Assembly: GCA_003116995.1 (NCBI GenBank)
Contig: BDSL01000049.1
Coordinates: 310,001 to 374,000, forward strand
Source: Yamagishiella unicocca
Lineage: Eukaryota; Chlorophyta; Chlorophyceae; Chlamydomonadales; Volvocaceae
Reading direction: 5' to 3'
DNA length: 64,000 bases
Shown here: in pieces, positions 1-10,740 of the stretch
Layout of the letters: every line of letters starts with the position of its first letter
How positions within the stretch are numbered: the first letter of the stretch is position 1
The notes under the pieces: generated by a model
What the model was told of the DNA's origin: nothing
What the model saw: only the letters and a program-made list of their open reading frames with translations
Database searches by the model: none
Translations under genes and position numbers: made by a program

Positions 1-158
1 CCATCCTCGGGACTGGCCAGCACGCGGTTCAAAAGGCCACCTAAGCGCTGTATGGGGATCTCCAGGGTTGCCATCTCCCGATTCTTCTGGGCCTGGGTCA
101 TCAGCCGGTTCTGAGTAGCCAGCACTGCCTCGGCCCATGGGGCAGGCAGGGAAGTCGA
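1..158 (-). CDS. Possible partial coding exon running off the window start
   Basis: On the minus strand this stretch is open without a stop and reads as an amphipathic helical segment with the pattern PWAEAV, then ATQNRL, then LGGLLNRVL. It runs off the left edge, so any gene would continue outside the window. A segment with a similar pattern (WEAVV, AQDQL, LSGLLERAV) lies at 3616-3975 on the same strand, which hints that both descend from one repeated gene or mobile element. The family is not recognised, and the exon limits are not defined by clear splice sites. Confidence 0.3.
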
Positions 159-3156
159 GCTTCGGAGGTAGTGGCGTTGGTCGGCGTTGGTAGCGTCGGC
201 GTCGGCGTCAGCATACCCACAAAGCCAGCCCGGCACAGTTGAGAGCATAGCGTTAGGTCGTGCGGCGCGATTAGTCAACATTGCGTCAAGTAGGAAGTGC
301 CATTGCTTGCCTAGACGTTTGGTACGTTAAGGCACGGTGTGCCTGGTAGGGAGACACGCCTCTCCTGAGCAATTTTAACCGCTGTCAATCCGGTCAAAGC
401 CTTCATGTCAAGCACATATTCTGCGTCGTGAGTTCTGACGTACGGCCGTCCAGAGCCGCCTACGATGCGCCTATGCCGCTCGTCAGCTCCTCACAGCAGC
501 TCACAGGTCCAGGGAGCTAGACAGCTAGGGTCCTCACCAGTTGCAATGGCGGTCGCTTTGGAGAGATGAGCTCGCCTCCCGCAGTTCCAAAGCCGAGAAC
601 GCCGCGCAGATATCGCGAGAGGGACGGGCGTGCTGCTGATCCAAGGCTATCGACGAGGCCTCGATGCCGGCACCCCCATCGTGGCAGGAACACAAAAGTT
701 GCCGCTGAAGGGATGTCAAGACAGCTTTCTGCTGGATATTCAGTAATTTGGCCGATGTAAGGAAGTTAAGAAGGTGCTCAAGCTCAGCGCGGTATCGGCG
801 CGTATGGAGCAGGCAGGGGAACGAAATTGAATGCTCCATGTTCTAACGAAAATGCAGTCGGTATTCTTAAATTTAAATGAATGAAGACTCCTGCATCGCG
901 GCAAGGTTTTGATTGCTGGTGACATCGCATAGTCCGGCTGGCCGTCTTCCTCGAGGCCACAGGCCGTTGATCCACCAGACGACAAAGGAGTGACGCCCAA
1001 ACGTCCTGTAATAGTGAGGAATATCACGGGACACGAATCAAAAAATGGCGCGACGCGCCGATGCGTTGCAACCCATTGCAACAGAGTAACTGACACCCTC
1101 TGACACACGAGTCCCAGGCTGCGTCTCAGAATTCCACAGGGGTGGTTGTAACACTGCAGCTGTACGGGTCGTCAACTCATCAAGCAATATTGAGCTTATG
1201 GTTTGGAGGATGTCATGGGCGTCCATGCTGGGACCTGGCAGTGGGTGCCCTGGGCTGTACTGAGCACACCATGGCACACCTCGTCCCCAGCAGCGTCGGG
1301 GCGGCTCCTGTTTTTCAGCGATGTATCTCTATTAATCCTTGCACGCTCGGCCAGTTATCCTCGAATCCTCCTTACGCTACGCGGCGGGGAAGGGCGCCCG
1401 CTGCCCGTCCCTGCAGCCCTCTTCAGCTCCTTGCAGCTCCCTGCTCGCCGTGTTCTTTGAGCTATTTCCCCGCTGTACCACTGCTCTGTAACCGTTCCTC
1501 ACCAGGTGCGTTGCTGTCTGACCGGGGTCGGGGGAGCGGGGGTGTCCGGGGACACGGGTTCGGGTAATCAGGGACCATGATGCACATACAGTTACATCTT
1601 GGCATTTTCCGTGTCCGGGGATGTGCCCTATGGCTGTATAATTGGTTCTGGAGGTCCCTTTTAGACCGATGCCACAATGATGTATCTCGTGATCAGCATG
1701 TGTACTGCATGCACTGACGGTAGACCATTCCCCCCTACCTTGAACCATTGCAAATAATAAGACCCGTTGCAAAATCAGTCATAATCATGAAACCCACCGA
1801 GACTGCTGATCTGACAGATGGAAAATACCAGGATGGACCAGGCCCGGAAATGCCGAAACAAATCGCCAGGTGGTGTATCTTTGGGCCCTCATAATGAGCT
1901 GCCCTGACACCATATTATACAACCGCAAATAACTCCACAACATAGGTGCTCCCTGTAGCAATTACTACTGATGGATCCACCTAAGATGAATAGTACTTGC
2001 TACCATTAATTTAGAGCTAACCGCTCCCGCGTCTGCACCACCATCCATCAACTCCCCTACCCTTGCGCCCCAACACGGCTTTACACGCATTCATTATGCT
2101 TATATCAGCGTCATAACAGCTCCTTTACCCTCTGTACTACATTGCGCTCGACTCTCGACGCACGCAGCGCAGCAATTAGGAGGTAATTAGGAGGTAAACT
2201 CATTTTATATATTTGCGTAAGGCAGATGGCTTACTTGTGCTCAGAAGGGCACAGAAGGGCGCTCGCCTATGGAGCCCATCCCCACGGTGCACACCGCGTT
2301 CGACGAATCCGTCGTACTCTGACGTACTCAAACGCACCGGTTGATCGACACGCTACCCCAGCTACTTGTAGGCCCAGTACTCATCAATGTTCTCGTCACC
2401 CTTACTGCCACCCAGACCCCGGCGATGGTCGGGGCGCGTGCGTGCGCGGCGCCTCTTGGCCTGCTCCTGCTGCGGCCTCGGCAAGTCCACCCCGCAGCAG
2501 CCCGAGCCGCAGCCCGTCGTGAGCTTCCGCCCAGCCGCTGCTGCCTTGGCGCCCTTTCTTGCGTGCGCATTCTCCCGACGCGTCCGCTTGGGCCGGCCCG
2601 CCTGCAACTTGTCCTGTGACGGAGAAACAGTGGAACGCAACGAGAGACAGTGTCAAGGCGGCAGTCAGCTAAGCTGTATCACGGGGTGGGGTCGTGAAGG
2701 CGGCACGCCAAGGACGCAAAGGGGTCAGAAGGATGCAAACAAAATTCACCCAGTCGCTTGGCACGGCGTTGCAAGGCAGCAGCATGCTGGATTTGGTGGT
2801 TCTTTCAGCGGTGGTAGCGGTGGTGGTGGTGGTGGTGGTGGTGACGGTGGTGGGCATTCATGCTAGCCGCACACGCCCCCACCGACGCTCTGAACTACTG
2901 CGTTCGTCCTCGTGTCCGCACCTCGAAGACCTCCGCCAGGTCCAGCAGGAAGGCATCAGCCTTCGAGCCTTCCGGGCCCAACGTCTCAGCCAGGCGCTGC
3001 CGTTGCAGGTGCTGCTGCGCTGCTGGTGTGGGGGCGCCAACCTGGCGCCCTGCGTGCATCACACATTCACGGCAGCCGGCAGATTCTTCACATACAAGGG
3101 ACAGTAGCAGCAGCATGAGAGGCTAGCCGCGAATCGGCTCGTTGTCATTTCCACCC

Positions 3157-3238
3157 ATCGACCAAGCACGTCTTATACCCCAGGTACTTATCGATCAAGC
3201 ACGTCTTATACCCCAGGTACACGTCTTATACCCCAGGC
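3157..3238. repeat. Short direct repeat, three copies
   Basis: The phrase CACGTCTTATACCCCAGG occurs three times in a row with variable spacing. It lies in gene-poor sequence and has no recognised role. Confidence 0.8.
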
Positions 3239-3615
3239 ATCCTTATCCAAGGGGATTCGAAAGACACTGGATTCGTTTATAGGGGTGTGCCGAGGGCCTG
3301 CTTTTGACGTGAAGCTGATACGTACGGCGTCCTGCGCCTGTGCGCCACCCTGCCCACCTTGCTGTTTTGCCAAAGTGATGCGCAGTGGCGGCCACCGAAG
3401 CTGAGCGTACGGCCGTGGCGGCGGGGACCGGTTCCCGCCCCAGCGGCGCTCCTTGCGGCCAGTGTACGACATCCACGATACCGCGCTTCGGCACCCCAAC
3501 GGGCCACTCCGTTTGGCGCCAGCCTTCGGGGTCAGGGTTGATTGGCAACAGCAACGCGCTCACCGTTATTACCTCTACTAGCAATCGAGAGATAGTAAAA
3601 GTGTGATAATGTGCC

Positions 3616-3975
3616 TTATTTATCACGGACGCGTAAAGTCAAGGCCGCTTTCGGCGCAGCAGCTGGGTGCCGTTCGCCTGGGCTGGCCAATCCGAACTGT
3701 TGAGCCGGCGTACGGGGGAGCTGCCGGAGTGTCAAGTCCACAGGCATGCAATTGCAACGGGGCCGCACCGCAAGCTTTCGTACCTTCTGCTTCTGCCGCG
3801 AAGAAACCGCCACTGCGCGCTCCAACAGGCCACTCAGGCCCGCTATCGCGGACTGCAGGGCCGTAAGCTGGCCTCGCTTCTTAGCCAGGGCCGTGAGCTG
3901 GTCTTGGGCGGTGCGCACCACCGCCTCCCACACGGGCTGTACTGCAGCTCGCCGCACTTTGACTTTGGGGGTCAC
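3616..3975 (-). pseudogene. Possible coding fragment, coiled-coil-like
   Basis: Open minus-strand segment whose first half is coding-like: a basic start, then WEAVVRTAQDQLTALAKKR and LSGLLERAVAVSSRQKQKV, predicted to be strongly helical. The second half looks non-coding. The W-EAV--TQ--L pattern resembles the fragment at 1-158, suggesting relics of one family. No family is recognised and no splice structure is convincing, so this may be a relic rather than an expressed gene. Confidence 0.25.
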
Positions 3976-4510
3976 TGAAGTCCACTTGAACCTGCGGGGA
4001 GAATGTGAGGAGAGGCGCGCATGGTGAACACAAGGAGGATGGTTTTAGCTTCGCATATCAGCAGATGGAGGGCAAACCGGGCGGTGTGCTCCAGCAGGCA
4101 GCGGTCTGCCGTTACAGCAGCTGAGATGCTGCTGCGTACGCTGCCATGCATGGTCAGCGGCGTCATTGCGCCCCTTGCCTGGAGCAGCCGTCGTCTGACT
4201 TATCGGCACTTGGGACTTCCGGTTGACATCCCTCGCCAGTTGTCTCTGCGGCTTCGGTCTCGTTACGGACCTCCTCCGATGTGAGGGGACCCTGGCAGCT
4301 GCACAGCAGCAGGTTCCTCATCGAGTGAATTGTTTGAGAGTTAACTCCGGACGCGGCCAGTGTATTGACCATCCCTTCAACGACCGACCGATACATACGC
4401 ATGTGAAGAATGCATGGACACGCCATGATGCGGCAGGCTATCCTAGGATTTGGCAATGCTTATACTCAATAGTTGGAATATGCTGTATATATTAGCGAAA
4501 TGGTATTTAT

Positions 4511-4575
4511 GCTGCTAGGCCTGCGGATGCCTGCGCTTCTAGGCCAGCGGATGCCTGCGCTTCTAGGCCTGCGGA
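4511..4575. repeat. Tandem repeat of about 25 nt
   Basis: Two and a half copies of a unit containing GCGCTTCTAGGCC then GCGGATGCCT. It lies in gene-poor DNA and no function is apparent. Confidence 0.75.
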
Positions 4576-4927
4576 TGACGGCCTCGGCAGCTTCTGACAA
4601 GTGCATCCAGATCATAGATCCGTCTAATAGGAACGTTGTCGGTCCCTCATGTAATTGCATGAATGTTCTCGTGCGTCGCCACGGCATGGCCCAAAAGCCG
4701 GTCTGGAAAAGCGGTTGTCTGTTACAATCGTTTTATGGGCGAACCTTGTAGGTAATCCATCTTCATGGGCTAAGAGGATGTTAATTATGGCCTTTCTTTG
4801 CTAAGCCACTGCAGCTTGTGGAGGAGTTTTGCGTTGGGCCTGTGTCATTCGCATCCGCTGTGCGATTTTTGGACGAAGGGACCCTTGGCGCGTCGGCAGA
4901 GTAAAAATGAAAACAAGGTAGCCTCGT

Positions 4928-4932
4928 TTACA
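4928..4932 (-). terminator. Candidate poly(A) signal TGTAA for the secreted-protein gene
   Basis: TTACA on the plus strand is TGTAA on the minus strand, about 650 nt beyond the stop codon at 5586. TGTAA is the established volvocine poly(A) signal, but a five-base match at this distance could be chance. Confidence 0.3.
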
Positions 4933-5585
4933 TTACGTGGGTCCTTCCCTACCTCCCCGTCCGTGGTTCTTCGCAACCCTTCGGTAAACGCGTCGACTGC
5001 GGCATCAAAATTCGACCCAGTCAGTTCGTGACATCTTCGGATTACCATACCAATGTTAAATAGACATGCCCACAGGTCGTGTGGCTACATATCACAAGCC
5101 TGCTGCCCGCCTGCCCGCAACATATCTCAGTCGTTGTCAACAACATGCAACAGCGCAATAACAGGCGTTTGCCCATCAGGATGAACATTTTAGCAATACC
5201 CGCAGACCGCAACGTCAATCGTCAACATCGCCTTGGGCTTTCCATCTCTGCCTGCTGACATAAATCAATTCAACCGGCGAGCACGTTCTCGCCGTCCAAC
5301 TAAGGCAACATATGGCTGCATGCTCGGCTCTTAGCTATCAGGCATCAAAAGAAACGCGGCACTGCACGCCACCACTGCGTCAATCCACTGTTGTCCGACA
5401 ATGGCGAGACCGCGCGACGTGCGGCCAGGCCGCTGTCCGTCAATTGTTCAAGCTGCGAGGACTAGCTCAGCGGACAATGTGTCCAGGGGGAGCTTGCCTC
5501 AGAACACAACGACCACTATGCCGGGGAAGCGCACACCCCTGAGCACGTCAGTGAGCACACCCTCGACCTCTCCTGCTGGCGTCCC

Positions 5586-8500
5586 TTAGGCCTTCCGGGC
5601 GGCGTTGTTCACGTTGAACGCGAACGCCAGGACGGCCGACGCGGTGCCTCCCGGGTGGGGTACGCCGTCGCTGAACCTGTGGTCAAAATCGCAGGGCGTG
5701 GGGGGCTGAGTGAGGCCTGGCACATGGAAGGGTTTGGCCCCCCTCACGCCGAGAAGGAACACATCCCGGCCAGGACCGTGCACAGGCGGAAGACACCCCC
5801 CCGCCGCCGGGTTACCACACGAGGGCGGCCGTGGGGCGTAAAACAAAAAACCCGTGAGAACCGACACCGACACCGGAAGGGAAACGTCGGTGCCACATGG
5901 GGTGGGGGGAACTCACTGGTGTCGTACGCCCGGCAGCCAGGGGATGGTGTCAGGCAATACGGTGCCGGGCGGCACGAAGGCATCCGTGCGGAAAAAGAAG
6001 ATGTTGCGGCCGTCGATGAGCTTCTTAGTGTCGATCTGAGGCCAGGGGACCGCCGCCAGGTAGGGTAGGGTAGGTGAAGGTAGGGTAGGGTAGGGTGGGT
6101 GCTTCAGTGCTCACTGGCTTGCCTGGGGGGCGGGCGCTCCTTGCTGCCGCTGATCCCATTCCGCCAAACGGGCCGGCAAGCGGGGGCTCGTGCCATGTAG
6201 AGCAATTGCAGTGTGGTAGTGTGGTAATCTTCCCCTGGAAATGAAAATCAGTTGAGGCTGCCGTCCCGCCCTGGCCGCTCGTACCACGCCCCCCAGCCGT
6301 CTCGCGACCATCACCCGAAACGCCATCGGCCCCTGCTCCTCCTCACGCAAAAACAAAAAGGTGCCGTACGAGCGACGCCACGCACCAGCAGCTTCTGGTA
6401 GACCATGTTGGGCACGTCCAGCAGCACACTTCCCAGAACGGGCGTAGGCGCGCGGGTAACAGGGTCGAGGACGTGGAACTTGGGATTTAGGGTCACCTGC
6501 GGCCGGGAAGTGGTCGGGAAGTGGTCGGGAAGTGGTCGGGAAGTGGTCGGGGGCGTTGAGAGGCGGCAAGCTGGGGACGGCCCTGGGGAGGGCAGGCTGC
6601 CAAGGAGACACGAACTTCACCGCACCCTTGCTGCCTGACCGTCCCGCATCCCGCATCTGAGGTTACATCATCACGACAGCGCTCAATAACCTCAATAATC
6701 ACGACAGCGCTTTATAATTACGACAGCGTTTAATAATCACGACAACGCTTAGAACTGCGCCACCATCCCGCCCTCGCCTCCGCCAGGGGTTGGTTTCCGC
6801 TCTAGCGCCTGTACGATTGAAACACCCCTGCCCCGCCGCGCTTCGCAAACACACACATATGTGATTTAAACACGGCGTGATGGCCTCGAGACGACGCAGT
6901 CCCACAAACCACACGCCGCAACTTCGAGACGCACAGGGTGACGTGCACTCACAAAGGATCTCGTCACGGGGGCCACCACGGGTGATATCCGGTTGTGCAG
7001 CCGCTGGTCGAAGGACACCAGCTGGCGGATGGTCCAGTTGCCAGACACGGGCCTGGGCGCGCAGAACGGCAGGAGGGGATAGGGCATGTTAGGGCCTGTT
7101 ACGGCGCAAGCACGCCGTCCGACGGGGGAAGGGTGAGCTGTCAGGCATCCAGTCACCAGCGCCCCACAGCTGTCCCACCCTGCACCCAGCCGCCAGCACA
7201 AACAACCCGGCCTCACTTCGTGGGGAGGGCGTCCTTGAAGATGGTGAGGCGGGTGTAGCTCCAGGGGAAGTCGTTGAAGCCGGCAGCGCTGCAGCAGCGG
7301 GAACAGGGAGGAGCCAAGGGGAGCAGGGGAAGGAGGGCTGCGTGTGCGACCGGCGGTGGACCCAAGGGTCGGTTGTGGCTGAGGCAGAGGGACCCTCACT
7401 CACATTGTGGGTACCTCAGGCACGTAGTCGGGGGCTTCCCGGTGGGGACAGGAGGGCTTCCCGTTGGCAAAGTGAACCTGCAGGGCGAGGTGTGGGGATG
7501 GTGTGTGTTTGTGTGTGCGTCTTTGTACCGAGAAGCCTCGAAGTCCCATGAAGCATAGACAGCCCGGGCAGAACGTAGCGCACGAGTCAGCGGCGGGAGG
7601 CGACGGTGCGGGTTCAGGTGTCAGGAGCAGCAGGGGGGCGGGTGAGGCGAGGACAGCGCGCGGTTGGAGAGGTGAGGGCAGGAAGGACGGGCGCCTTGGC
7701 GCCTTGCGGGGGTTAGGTGGGGCACCGTAAGGGCAGCTAGACACGGGCGGACGGGCGGGGTAGCGTCTGTGGCATTCCCAACCCTCTGCCTCCGGGAGGA
7801 GAGTCGTCAGCGGTCGTCTTTCCCTTCCCCCCCTGGGCACTCTCACCTTGAAACTGAGCTCCGGCACGTACATGTATCCGTTGCCGAGGGTCAAGTCTGG
7901 CTGCACCCCTTCCGCCAGGGCGGTTTCTGGGAGGGGGGTCGGATGGGAGGTGGCGGGGGGTCGGATGGGAGGTCGGGGCCGCCTCAGCAAGGGGGCTCGA
8001 AGGTTCCGACCCCGGCGGAATGGACATGCTTGATTGCGAGGGCGTGTGCCCCCTATTGCGACAAGCAGCCTCGCCTTTCGGTAAAGCGGAGCCGCGAGAA
8101 TGTACACCGACAACGCGGAAGGGGCAGTAGGTGTCCTTGAGCGGATCAGCGGGTGCTTCCAGCGCGGGAGGTACCGGCATCAGTACCGGCATCAGTACCG
8201 GTATTGGTGAGGTGCCTTCCGTACGATGCCCCCCCGCACCCTCCCTGGCCGCACCCTCCCTGGACGCACCTGCCCGCACACGCAGCGGCGCGGTGCAGTC
8301 GTGTGGCACCAGAGAGGTGTCCACCTCGACCCGGAAGACCTGCATGCAGGTGTAGTTGGGCTTGGGGCAGCCCCAGTTGATGGTGCCGGTGCTGCCTATC
8401 TTCGTGTTGCTGATGTCCGTCACGATCCCGGACTGAAGCCAGGGGGAGCAGGCAGCGGGGCGCGAGGGGGAGGAAAGGGGGAGGTGGGGAGGGGGTTGGA

Positions 8501-9336
8501 TGGACTGGCTCAGCAAGGTTGCGATTGGAAGTGAACCGTCAGGGGCGCAGGCAGGGACTCAGCAGGCCCAGGGGGCGCTTCGCGGCGCCCTCAAATCGCA
8601 ACATGCAGCACTCTGGCGGTAGCGTCGGTGCTAAAGGGTCGACCGGCCGGCCGACCAGCCGGGGCCGTGCCCCGGTGATCCAGCCGCGGTGACGCGTGGG
8701 AACGTTGCTCAACAGAGTCGGGTAATGGTGGTGGGTCGTACCGCGTTGCTCGGCAGCGGCGCGAGGAAGTAGATCTCCTTGACGATGTGGTCATTGTTAT
8801 TGTGAAGCTGAAAGAGGATGTCGAAGGTGACGACGCCCGTGAGTGTCTGGTTATAGGGCATGCCTGGTTCGGGGGCGGGAGGGGGGTTTAGTCTGTGGAT
8901 GAGTAGCTTTGTAGCTGCTAGGTCAACTTGCACGCCTAATTTTCGGCCAGTTGGGCTTGGCAGGATTAAGGAGCTGCGGGGATTGCGATGAGGCGAGCTT
9001 TGGCCACCGGCTGGATAGCGGGTTGGCGTGTAAGACCAAGCTTGCCACGAGTGATCACGTTCGCATTAGTGTAAGGCTTAGATTTCCGAATTGATGTGCG
9101 TTTCTAGGAGTAGGCAACTTACAAGCCCCAAGATGGAAATGCTTGCTCTCCTTTTCGATGTTGTGACCCGCGTCCGTCCACCACTGCTGTGCCTCAATCC
9201 AAAAGCGTGGTTCTGGCCAACCCGTGCAGTTCTGTGGCTGCGTCAACATGCGCTGTGGGTCCGGCAAGGACTGGCTGATGACTGCCCGGTACATCAGCGT
9301 CGCCAATAACGAAGCTAGGAGAGTTGTTATCTTCAT
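5586..9336 (-). CDS. Secreted protein of unknown function, 381 aa
   Basis: Ten exons: 9336-9123, 8863-8742, 8432-8270, 7926-7847, 7477-7404, 7288-7217, 7052-6953, 6496-6386, 6035-5917 and 5676-5586. Every junction is GT-AG with matching phase. The product starts MKITTLLASLLATLMYRAVI, a clear signal peptide, then has TGWPEPRFWIEAQQWW, HFHLGAC and LTGVVTFDILFQLHNNN, which look like beta-rich extracellular sequence with several Asn-X-Thr sites and scattered cysteines. The C-terminal half has PWSYTRLTIFKD, NWTIRQLVSFDQRLHNRI and FFFRTDAFVPPG. I do not recognise the family. The regular exon structure and even sequence quality argue that it is an intact gene. It probably acts in the extracellular matrix or secretory pathway, which is inferred only from the signal peptide. 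Longer open frames start upstream only at non-ATG codons, so ATG 9336 is preferred. Confidence 0.75.
6062..6102. repeat. Interstitial GGGTA/TAGGG repeat
   Basis: A run of AGGGT units lies inside an intron of the secreted-protein gene, just upstream of the acceptor of exon 9. It recalls telomeric repeats but the unit is 5 nt, not the TTTTAGGG of Chlamydomonas. On the transcribed strand it forms a CCCTA-rich, pyrimidine-rich tract. Confidence 0.8.
6501..6551. repeat. 11-nt minisatellite in an intron
   Basis: About four and a half tandem copies of GGGAAGTGGTC lie in intron 7 of the secreted-protein gene, directly before the acceptor of exon 8, which starts at 6496. Confidence 0.85.
8226..8270 (-). 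repeat. 15-nt repeat carrying extra copies of a splice donor
   Basis: Exon 3 of the secreted-protein gene ends at 8270. The donor GTGCGTCC begins a unit of GTGCG then CCAGGGAGG that repeats, so a second and third GTGCG follow at 15-nt intervals inside the intron. Confidence 0.6.
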
Positions 9337-10099
9337 TGTGGCACTGCAGTGATCTACTAACCTACAACTATATGAAAATTGTAGGAGGCGTGCCAGTGGG
9401 AGGGACAAGTCACAGTCTCAGCCGCACGCGTGTGCAAAAATACGAAAGCAGCTTTTGACGCTAACTAACTACCCCTGCAGCCCCAATGCGCGCATTTCTT
9501 TGAGGTCAACACTACGTAGCAGTGAATGTTTTGAACGTGATGACGAACACCCGTTGGTCAGTCTAAAATTGGCGGGCGTGATAATGAATAGGTTGCTCTG
9601 CGTAAAGGAAAGGATCTATAATTATACCTATGCCATGTTCCAGCTATTATTCAAATTGGGTAGGCGACACCACGCGGAAGCTGCGTTTCGAGCCGTTGTC
9701 GGTTTGCGCCCGCCGCAGTATAGGACCGACCCCGACCCCTGGCTGCCCAAATCGACATGTCGCCGATTGACGGAAGGTGAGAAAGGCTTCATTACATAAC
9801 TTATATAAGCATTACATCGGTTAAGACTGCGACGCGGCATAGGGAACTGCAGGAAACAGGAGCACTCAGTTCAAGTCATGCAAAGGCGCCCCAAAGCTTC
9901 CAATTGGAAGATTGGCTGGCGGAAGAATAAAATGTTAATCACAAAACTTCATGTGCCAGCCCCTACGCCACGGCCTGCGGGACGTAGCGCTACAGTACCC
10001 TACTTTTTTTGCTGGAACACCAGCTTAACTCCCACCACACCGCCAACACTCCCGCATCCCGCCTTCCAAACAATCGACACGCGTAACCACCCCTCCTGC
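9337..10099. other. Spacer between the secreted-protein start and the reticulon 3' end
   Basis: This stretch should contain the promoter and 5' UTR of the secreted-protein gene, nearest 9337, and sequence beyond the reticulon poly(A) site. No coding-like frame, tandem repeat or RNA gene stands out. Confidence 0.5.
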
Positions 10100-10104
10100 T
10101 TACA
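10100..10104 (-). terminator. Candidate poly(A) signal TGTAA for the reticulon gene
   Basis: Minus-strand TGTAA lies 640 nt past the stop at 10741. The position suits volvocine 3' UTR lengths, and further TGTAA motifs follow near 9791-9817. Confidence 0.45.
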
Positions 10105-10481
10105 CCAGAAGTGAAGCCGGAAAAACACGAAACTGCGTGCTTTGCAAGCTCTGCCACCCCTCCGGGATGACTAGTCATCCGCAGCATGCCAAGAAGCCAA
10201 CCATCCTGTTCCCAAAAACTCGCTGCCCTAAAAACCTCCTTTTAAAGGGCGACCCCTTGCCTTGGTCCCGACCCCCCCAGCCCCAATCGAGGTACCGGTT
10301 ATTTTTATGTAAACACCCTTCCCTCCAGTCCTTCGTTTGTTTATTTTCTTTCCTCTTCCGCTAGCACGTCGTCGCCGGGCCGCATCCACAGCTTCCCCGA
10401 CTGACCACCCATGTTCTCCGGCACGGACACTCACACGCGTGTCTGAAACCTATTCGCCGACCAGTTCCTGCCCTCCGTTTC

Positions 10482-10512
10482 TTATGTCGTGTAACCGGGT
10501 CTTCTCGCCACC
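10482..10512 (+). repeat. Copy of a short dispersed element
   Basis: Contains TATGTCGTGTAACCGGGTCTT followed by a C-rich run. It matches the element seen at 12516, 26158, 33411 and 43511. This copy lies in the reticulon 3' UTR region, in the orientation opposite to the gene. Confidence 0.5.
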
Positions 10513-10740
10513 CCCCCGCGCCGCCGTCAAGCAAATCGCACGCAGCTGCAGCCGTAAACGAAGTCCATGCACAGTACCTCTTCTTTACCGTATTGCCATG
10601 GAAACTCCCACGCAGAGAGCATCAAACCTGGGCCGCCTCCATATGGCACCACCCACACACATGGCTCCACCCACGCACGGGTGTACACGAGTTCTCCTAG
10701 CAACTCACACGTACTACCGCATGCCCTCGTTCGCCACGCT

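Larger units (their letters stand above)
159..4927. other. Long stretch without a confident gene
   Basis: No complete gene model could be built here. The minus strand has a few open segments with coding-like composition. One, at 2362-2640, is a basic segment ending in DENIDEYWAYK and a stop. Another, at about 2895-3090, is helical, with AAQQHLQRQRL followed by ADAFLLDLAEVFEV. The third is the 3616-3975 segment listed separately. They could not be joined with consistent phase. The rest is AT-richer sequence with short direct repeats and a (GGT)n tract near 2811-2850. It may be degraded mobile-element or pseudogene sequence. Confidence 0.4.

Noticed and set aside
2694..3107. Val-rich segment resembling a membrane helix
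   Set aside because: The hydrophobic run comes from a (GGT)n microsatellite read in one frame and has no supporting exon structure.
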